This document shows positions 38,605-47,700 of a stretch of 64,000 nucleotides of DNA, one piece after another. The notes beneath the pieces are model-generated. The model did not search any database. It had not been told where the DNA came from and was given only the letters and a program-made list of their open reading frames with translations. Position 1 is the first letter of the stretch, and every line of letters begins with the position of its first letter. The stretch is taken from positions 2,666,001 to 2,730,000 of the forward strand of contig NZ_CP119572.1 of NCBI RefSeq assembly GCF_029278605.1, written 5' to 3'. The stretch comes from Cupriavidus sp. WKF15 (lineage in GTDB: Bacteria > Pseudomonadota > Gammaproteobacteria > Burkholderiales > Burkholderiaceae). The translations under genes and the position numbers were made by a program.

Positions 38605-39657
38605 TCAGGCGCTCTGCTGCGTGTTGCTCGCCGCCTCCAGCTTCTCGCCGTTCTGGCGGTGCTCCGCCTGCGCCTTGCCCTCGGCAGCCTTCTCGGCCTG
38701 CGCGTCGGCAACGCGCACGCCCAGCAGCTGGCGCAGGCGTGCGCGCTCGGCCAGCACCTTGGCGCCGTAGCCGCCGTCGGTATTGGTGGTGGCACCCACG
38801 TAGTACTTCAGGCCGCCTTCGATCGAACCGGCGCGGGCAATGCAGTCCTTCAGCACCAGTGCGCCGATCTTGATATTGGCGTACGGGTTCAGTGCAGCGG
38901 CCACGCCGCCGACGGCTTCGTACTTGTCCTGGTGCACCTTGGTCATCACCTGCATCAGGCCCTGCGCACCGACACCACTTTCGGCATACGGATTGAAGCT
39001 GGACTCGATCGCGATCACGCCCAGGATCAGCAGCGGGTCGATACCGACCTCGCGGCCCGTCAGGTAGGCTGCCTTGACCAGTTGCGCGGTGGCCTGCGCC
39101 GCCACGCGGTACTTGCGCGCAATATACTCAGCCACGGCCGCCTGTTCGCGCGCGGAGCCAAGCGCGCTGGTGCTGCGGGCGTCGAGCGCCACGCGGGTCA
39201 CCGGGATCTGGGCCGCCAGGTGGGCCACGGATGGCACCTTGGCGGCTGCCGCCACGCTCCATTCATCCACGCCCGACACGGTCGGCAGGCCGGCGCGGCC
39301 GTAACCGAGCCTGGCCGCCGCGGCATCCGCCGAACTCGACGGTACGGCGGTACTTGCGGTAGCGGGCGCCGCAGCCCCCACGAGCACTGCGGGCGCTTCA
39401 TCGCCGGCAAGCAACGCCGCCAGCGTGGTGCGCCATTCCTGGCTCAGCGACAGCGAGACGGCCGTAACGACCGATACCACGCCGAGGCTGTTCAGGGCGT
39501 ACTTCAAAGTTGTGCGGCCACCGCGCAAGGCGCGGCCCGCGACCGGATGCGCGAACCGGAACTGAAATGCCCGATTCACTCCGGGTACCGGCTTTCTGAG
39601 GCGGACCTGCAATGCCCGCCCGATGCCGGGAAGATGAAGGGTTTTCCAACCGCTCAT
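38605..39657 (-). CDS. Lytic transglycosylase (SLT domain)
   Basis: 350 aa starting MSGWKTLHLPG with GGAGG 7 nt upstream. After a basic N-terminal region a single hydrophobic segment (LGVVSVVTAVSLSLS, about residue 60) acts as signal anchor, followed by an Ala/Ser-rich linker. The C-terminal SLT domain shows ILGVIAIESSFNPYAES with the catalytic Glu, then GVGAQGLMQVMTKVH, LNPYANIKIG and a YYVGATTNTDGGYGAKVL tail. It cleaves the glycan strands of peptidoglycan in the periplasm, forming 1,6-anhydromuramyl ends. It is a single-gene unit, convergent with the aminotransferase gene. Confidence 0.92.
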   Translation of the reverse strand: MSGWKTLHLPGIGRALQVRLRKPVPGVNRAFQFRFAHPVAGRALRGGRTTLKYALNSLGVVSVVTAVSLSLSQEWRTTLAALLAGDEAPAVLVGAAAPATASTAVPSSSADAAAARLGYGRAGLPTVSGVDEWSVAAAAKVPSVAHLAAQIPVTRVALDARSTSALGSAREQAAVAEYIARKYRVAAQATAQLVKAAYLTGREVGIDPLLILGVIAIESSFNPYAESGVGAQGLMQVMTKVHQDKYEAVGGVAAALNPYANIKIGALVLKDCIARAGSIEGGLKYYVGATTNTDGGYGAKVLAERARLRQLLGVRVADAQAEKAAEGKAQAEHRQNGEKLEAASNTQQSA

Positions 39658-40302
39658 GCTTACCTCCATCCGTTGCCCGCTGCGCGCGCCCAGACAGCTG
39701 CACGCACCCGATCTCAACGTACTCAAGTAAGGATGCTGCGCTGCCTAGCAGTGGCAACCAGCACCTGTTGGTGGGCGCTCCCCATGCGCCCAACTAGAAA
39801 CAGGGCACGCTCTTGGGGGAACGCGCCCTGCCACGGACAACTCAATACGCTCCGGCGAGTCGCCAGAGCGGCCGGTCGGGCCTCATGTCTGTCGGGCCAC
39901 CGCTACCGGTCTGGATGGAGGAATCTTCTGCTCACAAATTTCTATGTGCACCCCTTGACACAAGGGGAGATTCCATGTTGCGTCGCAACAGTCCATCGAG
40001 CAGACGCGATTGTAGGAACGCTTTTATAACCAGTCAAGCATAACGATTTATCATAACCATACTTTTTGTTATTAGTAACAAGGCACCCCAGGTCACGCAA
40101 GCGCCACTCGATTGCCCGGAATCGTAGGCCTGGCCTAGGCCCATACCGATTCGAGCGAGGCGCCGGGTATCAAAAAACTTACAATTTGCGTTGACGCAAA
40201 TAAGCGATTTTTTTGCCGGGACGCCTGCGCGTGTGTATCGTGGCACACACCGCAGCCACGCACCGGCGCTGCTGCGACGCCACATCAGGACCTGAATTCA
40301 CT
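39658..40302. other. 645-bp divergent intergenic region
   Basis: No gene seen. It contains a hairpin at 39801-39830 (CAGGGCACG/CGCGCCCTG), CCCCTTG-ACA-CAAGGGG at 39951-39967, TTGTTA-TTAG-TAACAA at 40066-40081, and the palindrome at 40184-40201. It carries the promoters of the divergent transglycosylase and ubiD genes. It is unusually AT-rich between about 40,020 and 40,080. Confidence 0.55.
40184..40201. promoter_or_regulatory. Perfect palindrome upstream of ubiD
   Basis: ATTTGCGT-TG-ACGCAAAT, a perfect 8+8 inverted repeat 102 bp before the ubiD start, in an AT-rich stretch. It has the form of a dimeric regulator binding site. The regulator is unknown. Confidence 0.5.
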
Positions 40303-41832
40303 ATGCAATACAAAGACTTGCGCGATTTCATCAACCAGCTCGAGCAGCTGGGAGAGCTGCGACGCACGCGCGTGCCGGTGTCCCCCAACCTGGAAATGAC
40401 GGAGATCTGCGACCGTCTGCTGCGCGCTGGCGGGCCGGCTGTCCTGTTCGAGCGTCCGGCCGGCTTTGGCAGCCCTGAGGGCATCTATGGCGTCCCGGTA
40501 CTCGCCAATCTCTTCGGGACGACGCACAGGGTGGCGCTGGGCATGGGCGCGGAATCGCTCGAAGACCTGCGCGACATCGGCCGCGTGCTGTCGGCCCTGA
40601 AGGAGCCCGAGCCGCCACGCGGACTGCGCGAGGCCGGCAAGCTGTTCACGCTGGCCAAGTCGGTCTGGGACATGGCGCCCAAGCGCGTCAGCAGCCCCGC
40701 CTGCCAGGAGATCGTCTGGGAAGGCAATGACGTCGACCTGGCGCGCTTGCCGATCCAGACCTGCTGGCCCGGCGATGCCGCGCCGCTGATCACTTGGGGG
40801 CTGGTCGTCACCAAGGGCCCGCACAAGAAGCGCCAGAACCTGGGGATCTACCGCCAGCAGGTGATCAGCCGCAACCAGGTCATCATGCGCTGGCTGGCGC
40901 ACCGCGGTGGCGCGCTCGACTTTCGCGAACACGCGCTGGCCAATCCCGGCAAGCCGTTCCCGATCGCAGTGGCGCTCGGCGCCGACCCGGCCACCATCCT
41001 CGGTGCGGTCACGCCGGTGCCGGACACGCTCTCCGAATACCAGTTCGCCGGCCTGCTGCGCGGCAGCCGCACGGCACTGGCCGGCTGCCTGACGCCGACA
41101 CTGTCCGAACTGAGCGTGCCGGCCTCGGCCGAGATCGTGCTGGAAGGGCATATCCAGCCCGACCCGGACCATCCGTCGGGTTACCAGCACGCGCTCGAAG
41201 GCCCCTATGGCGACCACACCGGCTATTACAACGAGCAGGACTGGTTTCCGGTCTTCACGATCGACCGCATCACCATGCGGCGCGACCCGATCTACCACTC
41301 GACCTACACCGGCAAGCCGCCCGATGAGCCGGCGGTGCTCGGCGTGGCGCTCAACGAGGTGTTCGTGCCGCTGCTGCAGAAGCAGTTCCCGGAAATCACC
41401 GACTTCTACCTGCCGCCCGAAGGCTGCAGCTACCGCATGGCACTGGTGCGCATTAAGAAGCAGTATGCCGGCCACGCCAAGCGCGTGATGTTCGGCGTGT
41501 GGAGCTTCCTGCGCCAGTTCATGTACACCAAGTTCATCGTGGTCGTGGACGACGACATCGACGTGCGCGACTGGAAGGAAGTGATCTGGGCCATCACCAC
41601 GCGCGTCGATCCGTCGCGCGACACGGTCATGGTGGAGAACACGCCGATCGACTACCTGGACTTTGCCTCGCCGGTGTCCGGGCTGGGCTCCAAGATGGGC
41701 ATCGACGCCACCGACAAGTGGCCGGGCGAGACCACGCGCGAGTGGGGCCGCACGATCAGCATGGATCCGGCCGTGAAGGCCAGGGTGGACGACATGATGG
41801 CCACCCTGTTCGACCATCCCGCCAGCGCGTGA
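40303..41832 (+). CDS. ubiD: 4-hydroxy-3-polyprenylbenzoate decarboxylase
   Basis: 509 aa from [10 protein letters not shown], close to the usual UbiD length. It removes the ring carboxylate in ubiquinone synthesis using prenylated FMN supplied by a UbiX partner, which is not in this window. Family segments include [40 protein letters not shown] and [11 protein letters not shown], with the C-terminal [13 protein letters not shown] palindromic operator-like site lies upstream. The gene is followed after 115 bp by aacS in the same direction. Confidence 0.95.
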   Translation: MQYKDLRDFINQLEQLGELRRTRVPVSPNLEMTEICDRLLRAGGPAVLFERPAGFGSPEGIYGVPVLANLFGTTHRVALGMGAESLEDLRDIGRVLSALKEPEPPRGLREAGKLFTLAKSVWDMAPKRVSSPACQEIVWEGNDVDLARLPIQTCWPGDAAPLITWGLVVTKGPHKKRQNLGIYRQQVISRNQVIMRWLAHRGGALDFREHALANPGKPFPIAVALGADPATILGAVTPVPDTLSEYQFAGLLRGSRTALAGCLTPTLSELSVPASAEIVLEGHIQPDPDHPSGYQHALEGPYGDHTGYYNEQDWFPVFTIDRITMRRDPIYHSTYTGKPPDEPAVLGVALNEVFVPLLQKQFPEITDFYLPPEGCSYRMALVRIKKQYAGHAKRVMFGVWSFLRQFMYTKFIVVVDDDIDVRDWKEVIWAITTRVDPSRDTVMVENTPIDYLDFASPVSGLGSKMGIDATDKWPGETTREWGRTISMDPAVKARVDDMMATLFDHPASA

Positions 41833-41947
41833 GCCCGGGCGCCGCTATCATGGCAGGCTGAACCGCGGAGCGGCGCGAGAGGCACCCGTGCCGCCCCGTT
41901 CGCCTTCACCATCCGATGCCCGCGACAGACGGGCGCCAGGAGGAGAC

Positions 41948-43972
41948 ATGACCACCCTTGCAGAAGGGAAAGAAGGGAAGCTGATGTGGACGCCGTCTGC
42001 CGCATTCCGCGACGGCAGCCAGCTCGCGCAGTTCATGCGCTGGCTGCAGCGCGAGCGCGGGCTCGCGTTCGACGACTACGCCAGTCTCTGGCGGTGGTCG
42101 GTCACCGAGATCGAAGCTTTCTGGGATGCGGTGCGCGCGCACTTCGACGTGCGCTTCGACACGCCCGCGCAAAGTGTGCTGGACCGGCGCGTGATGCCCG
42201 GCGCGCGCTGGTTCGAGGGCGCGAGCCTGAACTACGTGCAGCAGGTGTTCCGCCATGCCGGCAGCGGCGCGGCCCGCCAGCGCGCGGCCATCCGCCATGC
42301 AGGCGAGAATCGCCCCCTTGAAGACGTGAGCTGGGATACGCTCGAAGCCCAGGTTGCGTCGCTCGCGCATGCGCTGCGCCAGATGGGCGTACGCCGCGGC
42401 GACCGCGTGGCCGGCTACCTGCCGAATATTCCCGCGACCATCGTTGCCTTCCTCGCCACGGCCAGTCTCGGCGCGGTATGGTCGGGCTGCGCGCCGGACA
42501 TGGGCCAGGTCGCGGTGATCGACCGTTTCCGCCAGATCGAACCGCGTGTGCTGATCGCGGTCGACGGCTATCGCTACGGTGGCAAGGATTATGACCGTGC
42601 CCCGGTGGTGGCGGATCTTGTCGCCGCCCTGCCCTCGCTCACCGATGTCGTCATCGTCCCGCACACTGGCAACGGGGTCATCGCACGCGATGGCGTAAGC
42701 GTCCATGCATGGCAGGACGTGCTGTGCCACCGCGTGCCGCTCGCCGTCGAATCGGTGCCCTTCGACCATCCGCTGTGGATCGTCTATTCGTCCGGCACCA
42801 CGGGCATGCCCAAGCCGATCGTGCATGGCCATGGCGGCATCGTCATCGAGCAGCTCAAGCTGATGGCGTTCCACAACAACCTCGGCCCCGACGACGTGTT
42901 CCACTGGTACAGCAGCAGCGGCTGGATCATGTGGAACGCGCAGGTCGCCGGACTGCTGCTGGGCACGACCATCGCGCTCTATGACGGCAACCCGGCGTGG
43001 CCGGATGCAGGCGTGCTGTGGCGCTTTGTCGACGACGCGCGCGTCACGATGTTCGGCGCCGGAGCGGCCTTCTTCACCAACTGCATGAAGGCCGGCGTCG
43101 AGCCGGCGCGCATGGCCGACGTGTCGCGGCTGCGCGGCCTGGGCTCGACCGGCTCGCCGCTGCCGGAGGAAGCCTATGCATGGATCTACCGCCACGTGCG
43201 CAGCGATATCTGGCTGGTGCCCATGTCCGGCGGCACCGATTTCGCCGGGTCCTTCGTTGCCGGCTGCCCACTGCTTCCGGTGTATGCGGGCGAGATGCAG
43301 TGCCGCTGCCTCGGCGCCAAGGTAGAGGCCTTTGACGAGAACGGACAGGCTCTGATCGACCAGGTCGGCGAACTGGTCTGCACCGAACCCATGCCGTCGA
43401 TGCCGCTGTACCTGTGGGGCGACGCCGACGGCAAGCGCTACCGCGACAGCTACTTCGACACCTACCCCGGCGTGTGGCGGCATGGCGACTGGATTCGGAT
43501 CACCGCGCGTGGCGGCGCCATCATCTACGGACGCTCCGACGCCACCATCAACCGGCACGGTATCCGCATGGGCACCAGCGAGCTGTACCGCGTGGTGGAA
43601 GAGCTGCCCGAAGTCCTGGACAGCATGGTGGTGGATCTCGAGTACCTGGGCCGGGATTCGTACATGCCGCTATTCGTGGTGCTGCGCGACGGACTGGTGC
43701 TGGACGATGCCCTGCGCGATAGGCTGCGCAGCCGCATTCGCGACGCGCTGTCGTCCCGCCACGTGCCCAACGAGATCCTCCAGGCGCCGGCCATCCCGCG
43801 CACGCTGTCCGGCAAGAAGATGGAAGTGCCAATCAAGAAGCTGCTGCTGGGGCATGCACCGCACAGCATCGCCAACCGCGACGCCATGGCCAATCCGGAC
43901 AGCCTGGACTGGTATTTCGCCTACGCCGGGCGATATCTTGCGGCTCGGCAGGCAGACTCCGCCCCGGCCTGA
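41948..43972 (+). CDS. aacS: Acetoacetyl-CoA synthetase
   Basis: 674 aa from MTTLAEGKEG with an excellent ribosome site (AGGAGGAGAC). It is an acyl-adenylate-forming enzyme converting acetoacetate, ATP and CoA to acetoacetyl-CoA. The AMP-binding loop IVYSSGTTGMPKPIVHGHGG, RGLGSTGSPL, the YRDSYFDTYPGVWRHGDW region (cited in part) and the catalytic C-terminal Lys in RTLSGKKMEVPIKKLL are visible. Length and the N-terminal FMRWL...FDDYASLWRWSV type distinguish it from acetyl-CoA synthetase. The downstream PHB depolymerase suggests a ketone-body/PHB utilisation neighbourhood. Confidence 0.93.
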   Translation: MTTLAEGKEGKLMWTPSAAFRDGSQLAQFMRWLQRERGLAFDDYASLWRWSVTEIEAFWDAVRAHFDVRFDTPAQSVLDRRVMPGARWFEGASLNYVQQVFRHAGSGAARQRAAIRHAGENRPLEDVSWDTLEAQVASLAHALRQMGVRRGDRVAGYLPNIPATIVAFLATASLGAVWSGCAPDMGQVAVIDRFRQIEPRVLIAVDGYRYGGKDYDRAPVVADLVAALPSLTDVVIVPHTGNGVIARDGVSVHAWQDVLCHRVPLAVESVPFDHPLWIVYSSGTTGMPKPIVHGHGGIVIEQLKLMAFHNNLGPDDVFHWYSSSGWIMWNAQVAGLLLGTTIALYDGNPAWPDAGVLWRFVDDARVTMFGAGAAFFTNCMKAGVEPARMADVSRLRGLGSTGSPLPEEAYAWIYRHVRSDIWLVPMSGGTDFAGSFVAGCPLLPVYAGEMQCRCLGAKVEAFDENGQALIDQVGELVCTEPMPSMPLYLWGDADGKRYRDSYFDTYPGVWRHGDWIRITARGGAIIYGRSDATINRHGIRMGTSELYRVVEELPEVLDSMVVDLEYLGRDSYMPLFVVLRDGLVLDDALRDRLRSRIRDALSSRHVPNEILQAPAIPRTLSGKKMEVPIKKLLLGHAPHSIANRDAMANPDSLDWYFAYAGRYLAARQADSAPA

Positions 43973-43994
43973 AGCGCCGTGCGCCCGGCGAACG

Positions 43995-44648
43995 TCAAAA
44001 CTCCACGTCGAGTTCGCTGATTTCGTCGGGCTCCTGCTTGGCCGCGGCGATCCACTCCTGCAATTCGGGCATGGCCAGGATCTGCTTGCAGTACTCCACG
44101 GGCACCGGGTCCAGCATCACGCCGTACGTGACGAAGCGCGTCACCACCGGCGCATACATGGCATCGGCCATCGTGCGCGTGCCAAACAGATAAGGCCCGC
44201 CATAGCGCGTCAGACAGTCCGTCCAGATGGCGGTGATGCGATCAATATCGGCCTGCGCGCGCGACCATACCTTCAAGCCCGGGAAATGCCCCTTGAGATT
44301 CATCGGCAACGCCGCGCGCATGGCGGCAAAACCGGAGTGCATCTCCCCGCAGATCGCCCGGCAATGCGCACGCGCGGCGCGATCGTCAGGCAGCAGCCCC
44401 GCCTTCGGATGGGTCTCGTTCAGGTATTCGGCGATCGCCAGGGTGTCCCAGACGGTCACGCCCTGATGGCGCAGGCAAGGCACCAGGATCGACGGCGACA
44501 GCAGGAGGATTTCGGCGCGCACGGCCGGGTCGTCCGGAGTCACCAGCACCTCGTCGAACTCCAGGCCCGCAAAGCGCGCCAGCAGCCATCCGCGCAGCGA
44601 CCACGATGAATAGGTCTTGCTGCTGATGGTGAGTGTGGTCTTGCCCAT
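43995..44648 (-). CDS. Glutathione S-transferase family protein
   Basis: 217 aa with AGGAGG before the start. The N-terminal thioredoxin-like domain has SSKTYSSWSLRGWLLARF with candidate Ser/Tyr for glutathione activation. The cis-Pro region ILVPCLRHQGVTVWDTLAI and SEYL-like AEYLNETH follow. The C-terminal helical domain contains GGPYLFGTRTMADAMYAPVV, the usual N-capping Asp motif. It is cytosolic and of unknown electrophilic substrate. It is convergent with aacS and divergent from phaZ; 256 bp separate it from the phaZ start. Confidence 0.9.
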   Translation of the reverse strand: MGKTTLTISSKTYSSWSLRGWLLARFAGLEFDEVLVTPDDPAVRAEILLLSPSILVPCLRHQGVTVWDTLAIAEYLNETHPKAGLLPDDRAARAHCRAICGEMHSGFAAMRAALPMNLKGHFPGLKVWSRAQADIDRITAIWTDCLTRYGGPYLFGTRTMADAMYAPVVTRFVTYGVMLDPVPVEYCKQILAMPELQEWIAAAKQEPDEISELDVEF

Positions 44649-44904
44649 CTCGCCTCCTTACCGTCGCGACGATCCGCGCAATGCCGGCTCTCCGGCGCTA
44701 CGCACCCATGCAGTGCAGCGGGCCGGCACCAGCGTGAAGCCTTTGCGCCAGCTGTCACCCGGCAGCCCCTTGCGCGCGGCTGCGACGCCACCTGCGGCCC
44801 GTTCCCGCAGCCCTGAGCGTGCGGCTCGCAAAGCTTGTGCCACCATTCATGCGGATGGCATATATATTGCGCATACCGGCCCACGGAATCACGGGAGGCG
44901 AGCC

Positions 44905-46119
44905 ATGCTGTACCAGGCGTACCAGACCTATGCGGACTTGATGCAGCCGGGCTGTACGCTGGCCGATCTCACCGCATCCTTAATTGCCGCCAACCCGCGT
45001 GCCGCCGGTACCGACTCACTGCGTTCGCTGTGGGCAGCCTGCGAGATCCTGGCGCTGGCACGCCTGACCCACCACCGTCCCGCCTTCGGTATTGACAGCG
45101 TAGTCGTCAACGGCGTGCCCGTGCAGGTTTCCGAGGAAGTCGTGGCGCGTACGCCATTCTGCTCGCTGCTGCACTTCCGCCGCCACGGCATCGGCGGGCA
45201 GCCCCGCGTGCTGCTGGTCGCGCCCATGTCCGGCCATTTCGCCACGCTGCTGCGCGGCACCGTACAGACTATGCTGGCCGACCATGACGTCTACATTACC
45301 GACTGGCACAACCCGCGCGATATCCCGTTGCTGGCCGGCCGCTTCGGCTTCGATGAATTCGTCGACCACCTGATCTTCTTCCTGCAGACGCTGGGCGGGC
45401 ACACGCACCTGGTGGCCGTATGCCAGCCCACCGTCGCGGCGCTGGCCGCCGCTGCGCTGATGGCCGAGGACGACGACCCAGCCCAGCCGCCCAGCCTCAC
45501 GCTCATGGCCGGGCCGATCGACGCGCGCGTCAACCCGACCAAGGTCAACGAACTGGCCATGAGCCGTCCGATCGAGTGGTTCGAGAGCACGCTGATCGGC
45601 TTCGTGCCGCTGCGCTTTGCCGGCGGGCTGCGCCGTGTCTACCCGGGCTTTGTCCAGTTGCTGGCCTTCATGAGCATGAACCTGGAACGGCACGAGCAGG
45701 CGCTGTGCGAGATGCACGCGCTGCGCTCGCGCGGCGAGCACGATAAAGCCGACGCCATCCAGGACTTCTACGTCGAGTACTTCGCCACCATGGACCTCAC
45801 GGCGGAGTTCTACCTTGAAACCGTCAGTATGGTGTTCCAGCGCTTCCTGCTGGCGCAGGGGCTGCTGGAAGTGGGCGGTCGCCGCGTTTCCACGCACGCA
45901 ATCCGCCGTACGGCCCTGCTGACCGTGGAGGGTGAGCGCGACGACATCTGCGCCATCGGCCAGACCATGGCCGCCCAGGACCTGTGTGGCAGCTTGCGCC
46001 CGTACCTGCGCATGCACCATGTGCAGACCGGAGTTGGCCACTATGGCGTCTTCAACGGCAAGCGCTGGGAGACCCAGGTCTATCCGCTGGTCCGAGATAC
46101 GATCTATATGCGCGAGTGA
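44905..46119 (+). CDS. phaZ: Intracellular polyhydroxybutyrate depolymerase
   Basis: 404 aa from MLYQAYQTYADLM with GGGAGG upstream. An alpha/beta hydrolase that degrades native intracellular PHB granules. The nucleophile is Cys in LVAVCQPTVAALA rather than the Ser of extracellular depolymerases, and the His is in TGVGHYGVFNG. The segment DVYITDWHNPRDIP is characteristic of PhaZ-type polyester depolymerases. No signal peptide, consistent with action on cytoplasmic granules. Together with aacS it supports stored-carbon mobilisation. Confidence 0.94.
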   Translation: MLYQAYQTYADLMQPGCTLADLTASLIAANPRAAGTDSLRSLWAACEILALARLTHHRPAFGIDSVVVNGVPVQVSEEVVARTPFCSLLHFRRHGIGGQPRVLLVAPMSGHFATLLRGTVQTMLADHDVYITDWHNPRDIPLLAGRFGFDEFVDHLIFFLQTLGGHTHLVAVCQPTVAALAAAALMAEDDDPAQPPSLTLMAGPIDARVNPTKVNELAMSRPIEWFESTLIGFVPLRFAGGLRRVYPGFVQLLAFMSMNLERHEQALCEMHALRSRGEHDKADAIQDFYVEYFATMDLTAEFYLETVSMVFQRFLLAQGLLEVGGRRVSTHAIRRTALLTVEGERDDICAIGQTMAAQDLCGSLRPYLRMHHVQTGVGHYGVFNGKRWETQVYPLVRDTIYMRE

Positions 46120-46203
46120 AGTGGCTGGCGGCCCACCAATCACGGTGACTGATCGCGCCGCGGTCCATGGCGAATACAATGCACAGTCCATTACAGGACA
46201 ACC

Positions 46204-47106
46204 ATGGCACCCCGACAAATCCAGCGTTTCCAGGATCAGGATCTGGTCCGCATCGGCCACGAAGAAAACTACCTACTGCTGGCGCCGCAGCATGGCGGAC
46301 GGCTGGTGCGCTGGGTGCTGCTCGGGGAGGACATCCTTCACTGGCCCGACCAGGCCGACTGGAGCCGACCGGCAAAGATTCGCGGCGGCAATCCATTGCT
46401 GTTCCCATTCATTGGTCGTCACTTCGTCGACGGGCAAGCCGGCCATTGGCGCGACGCGCAGGGCACCTTGCGCACGCTTGCCCAGCATGGCTTCGCGCGC
46501 GACCTGCCTTACGATGTCACCACCATCTATGCAGACACCGCGATCACGATGACGCTGCGCGACAGTGATGCAACACGGGTCGGCTTTCCTTTTGCGTTCG
46601 CCTTCGACGCGATCTATGCCCTGCTGCCCAATGGACTGGAAGTCACGTTGCGCACCACCAACACAGGTAATCAGCGGCTGCCGTGCTACCCCGGCCACCA
46701 CTTCTACTTCGCCCTGCCGCACACCCAGCGCGCCGCCGCCTCGCTGACGCTGCCAAGGGCCGACCGCGTTCGACAGTTGCCCGATGGCCGGCTTGGCCCT
46801 GCCGAAGCCTGCGAGGTCACATACCGGCTCGACGACCCGCGCCTGCAGGACACCTTCCACGTATTCCACGGTACTGCCGGCGCCACGATGGCAATCTCTG
46901 GCCGCACTATCGACTTCGAACTCGATCTGCCCGGCAGCGCGCCATGGCACGCCGTGACGACGTGGTCCGAGAGCGAGACCGCGGACTTCTATTGTGTGGA
47001 ACCGTGGGTAGGACTGCCCGATGCGATCCACCATGGGCAGGGACTGCGCTGGATCGAACCCGGGCAGACGGAAAGCGCGGTTTGCCGGTTGCGCGTGACC
47101 GGATGA
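46204..47106 (+). CDS. Aldose 1-epimerase family protein
   Basis: 300 aa from MAPRQIQRF. The galactose-mutarotase fold is suggested by LLLAPQHGGRLVRWVLLGED, GGNPLLFPFIGRHF, LAQHGFARDLPYDV with its likely catalytic His, and CYPGHHFYFALP with a second His. The C-terminal FYCVEPWVGLPDAI carries the expected Glu. These are the residues used for acid/base exchange at the sugar anomeric carbon. The protein may act on a hexose 6-phosphate rather than free galactose. The start follows phaZ by 84 bp, and pgi lies close by. Confidence 0.88.
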   Translation: MAPRQIQRFQDQDLVRIGHEENYLLLAPQHGGRLVRWVLLGEDILHWPDQADWSRPAKIRGGNPLLFPFIGRHFVDGQAGHWRDAQGTLRTLAQHGFARDLPYDVTTIYADTAITMTLRDSDATRVGFPFAFAFDAIYALLPNGLEVTLRTTNTGNQRLPCYPGHHFYFALPHTQRAAASLTLPRADRVRQLPDGRLGPAEACEVTYRLDDPRLQDTFHVFHGTAGATMAISGRTIDFELDLPGSAPWHAVTTWSESETADFYCVEPWVGLPDAIHHGQGLRWIEPGQTESAVCRLRVTG

Positions 47107-47128
47107 CAGGACCCAGCGGCGACAACGC

Positions 47129-47548
47129 TCAGTGCTCGAAGTCCAGCCCGCCAATCAGAATCGAAAGATCCATCTGCGACAACGAGTCAAAGTCGATGCC
47201 GCGCGGCTCCTGCCAGGCACGCAGCTTGCCGGGCAGCGCCGCCAGGTACGCGACAAAGCGCGCGTCGCCCCCGGCACCGAACAGGCGCTGCACTTCCAGT
47301 CCGTCCCAGGCCAGCGTGATATCCAGCGCAAACCGATAGCGCCGCAATTCCGGCGGCCCTTCGCCTGTCAGCTGCAGCCGCGCGGGACAATCGCGCGCAT
47401 CGGCGGGCAAGGTGTGGAGCTGCACACGCCGGTGCAGCCTGCCGATGGTGTCGATAATGCGCGGCAGGCATTCGAATTCGAAGCGGGCGAAGAGGTCCGG
47501 GGTCAAGGTGGGGGGCGTCCTGGCGTTGAGGGTTGACGGCAATGGCAT
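47129..47548 (-). CDS. Hypothetical protein (DUF5594-like)
   Basis: A 139-aa soluble protein: FARFEFECLPRIIDTIGRL, ELRRYRFALDITLAWDGLEV, ARFVAYLAALPGKLRAW and a C-terminal DLSILIGGLDFEH. The pattern resembles what I remember as DUF5594 from Burkholderiales, of unknown function. It is convergent with the epimerase gene (22 bp apart) and divergent from pgi. Confidence 0.65.
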   Translation of the reverse strand: MPLPSTLNARTPPTLTPDLFARFEFECLPRIIDTIGRLHRRVQLHTLPADARDCPARLQLTGEGPPELRRYRFALDITLAWDGLEVQRLFGAGGDARFVAYLAALPGKLRAWQEPRGIDFDSLSQMDLSILIGGLDFEH

Positions 47549-47700
47549 CCACCAACGTGCCGTATGTCAGCATACTATACGTCAGCCGGCGTCACGATAA
47601 ACGCCCCCGACAAGGCCTGGTCGACGCAAGGCACGCTTTATACTTGCAAAGCTCGGAGATTTCCGGGCAGTAAAGCTCCCGCAACGAATCTGTACCTCGC

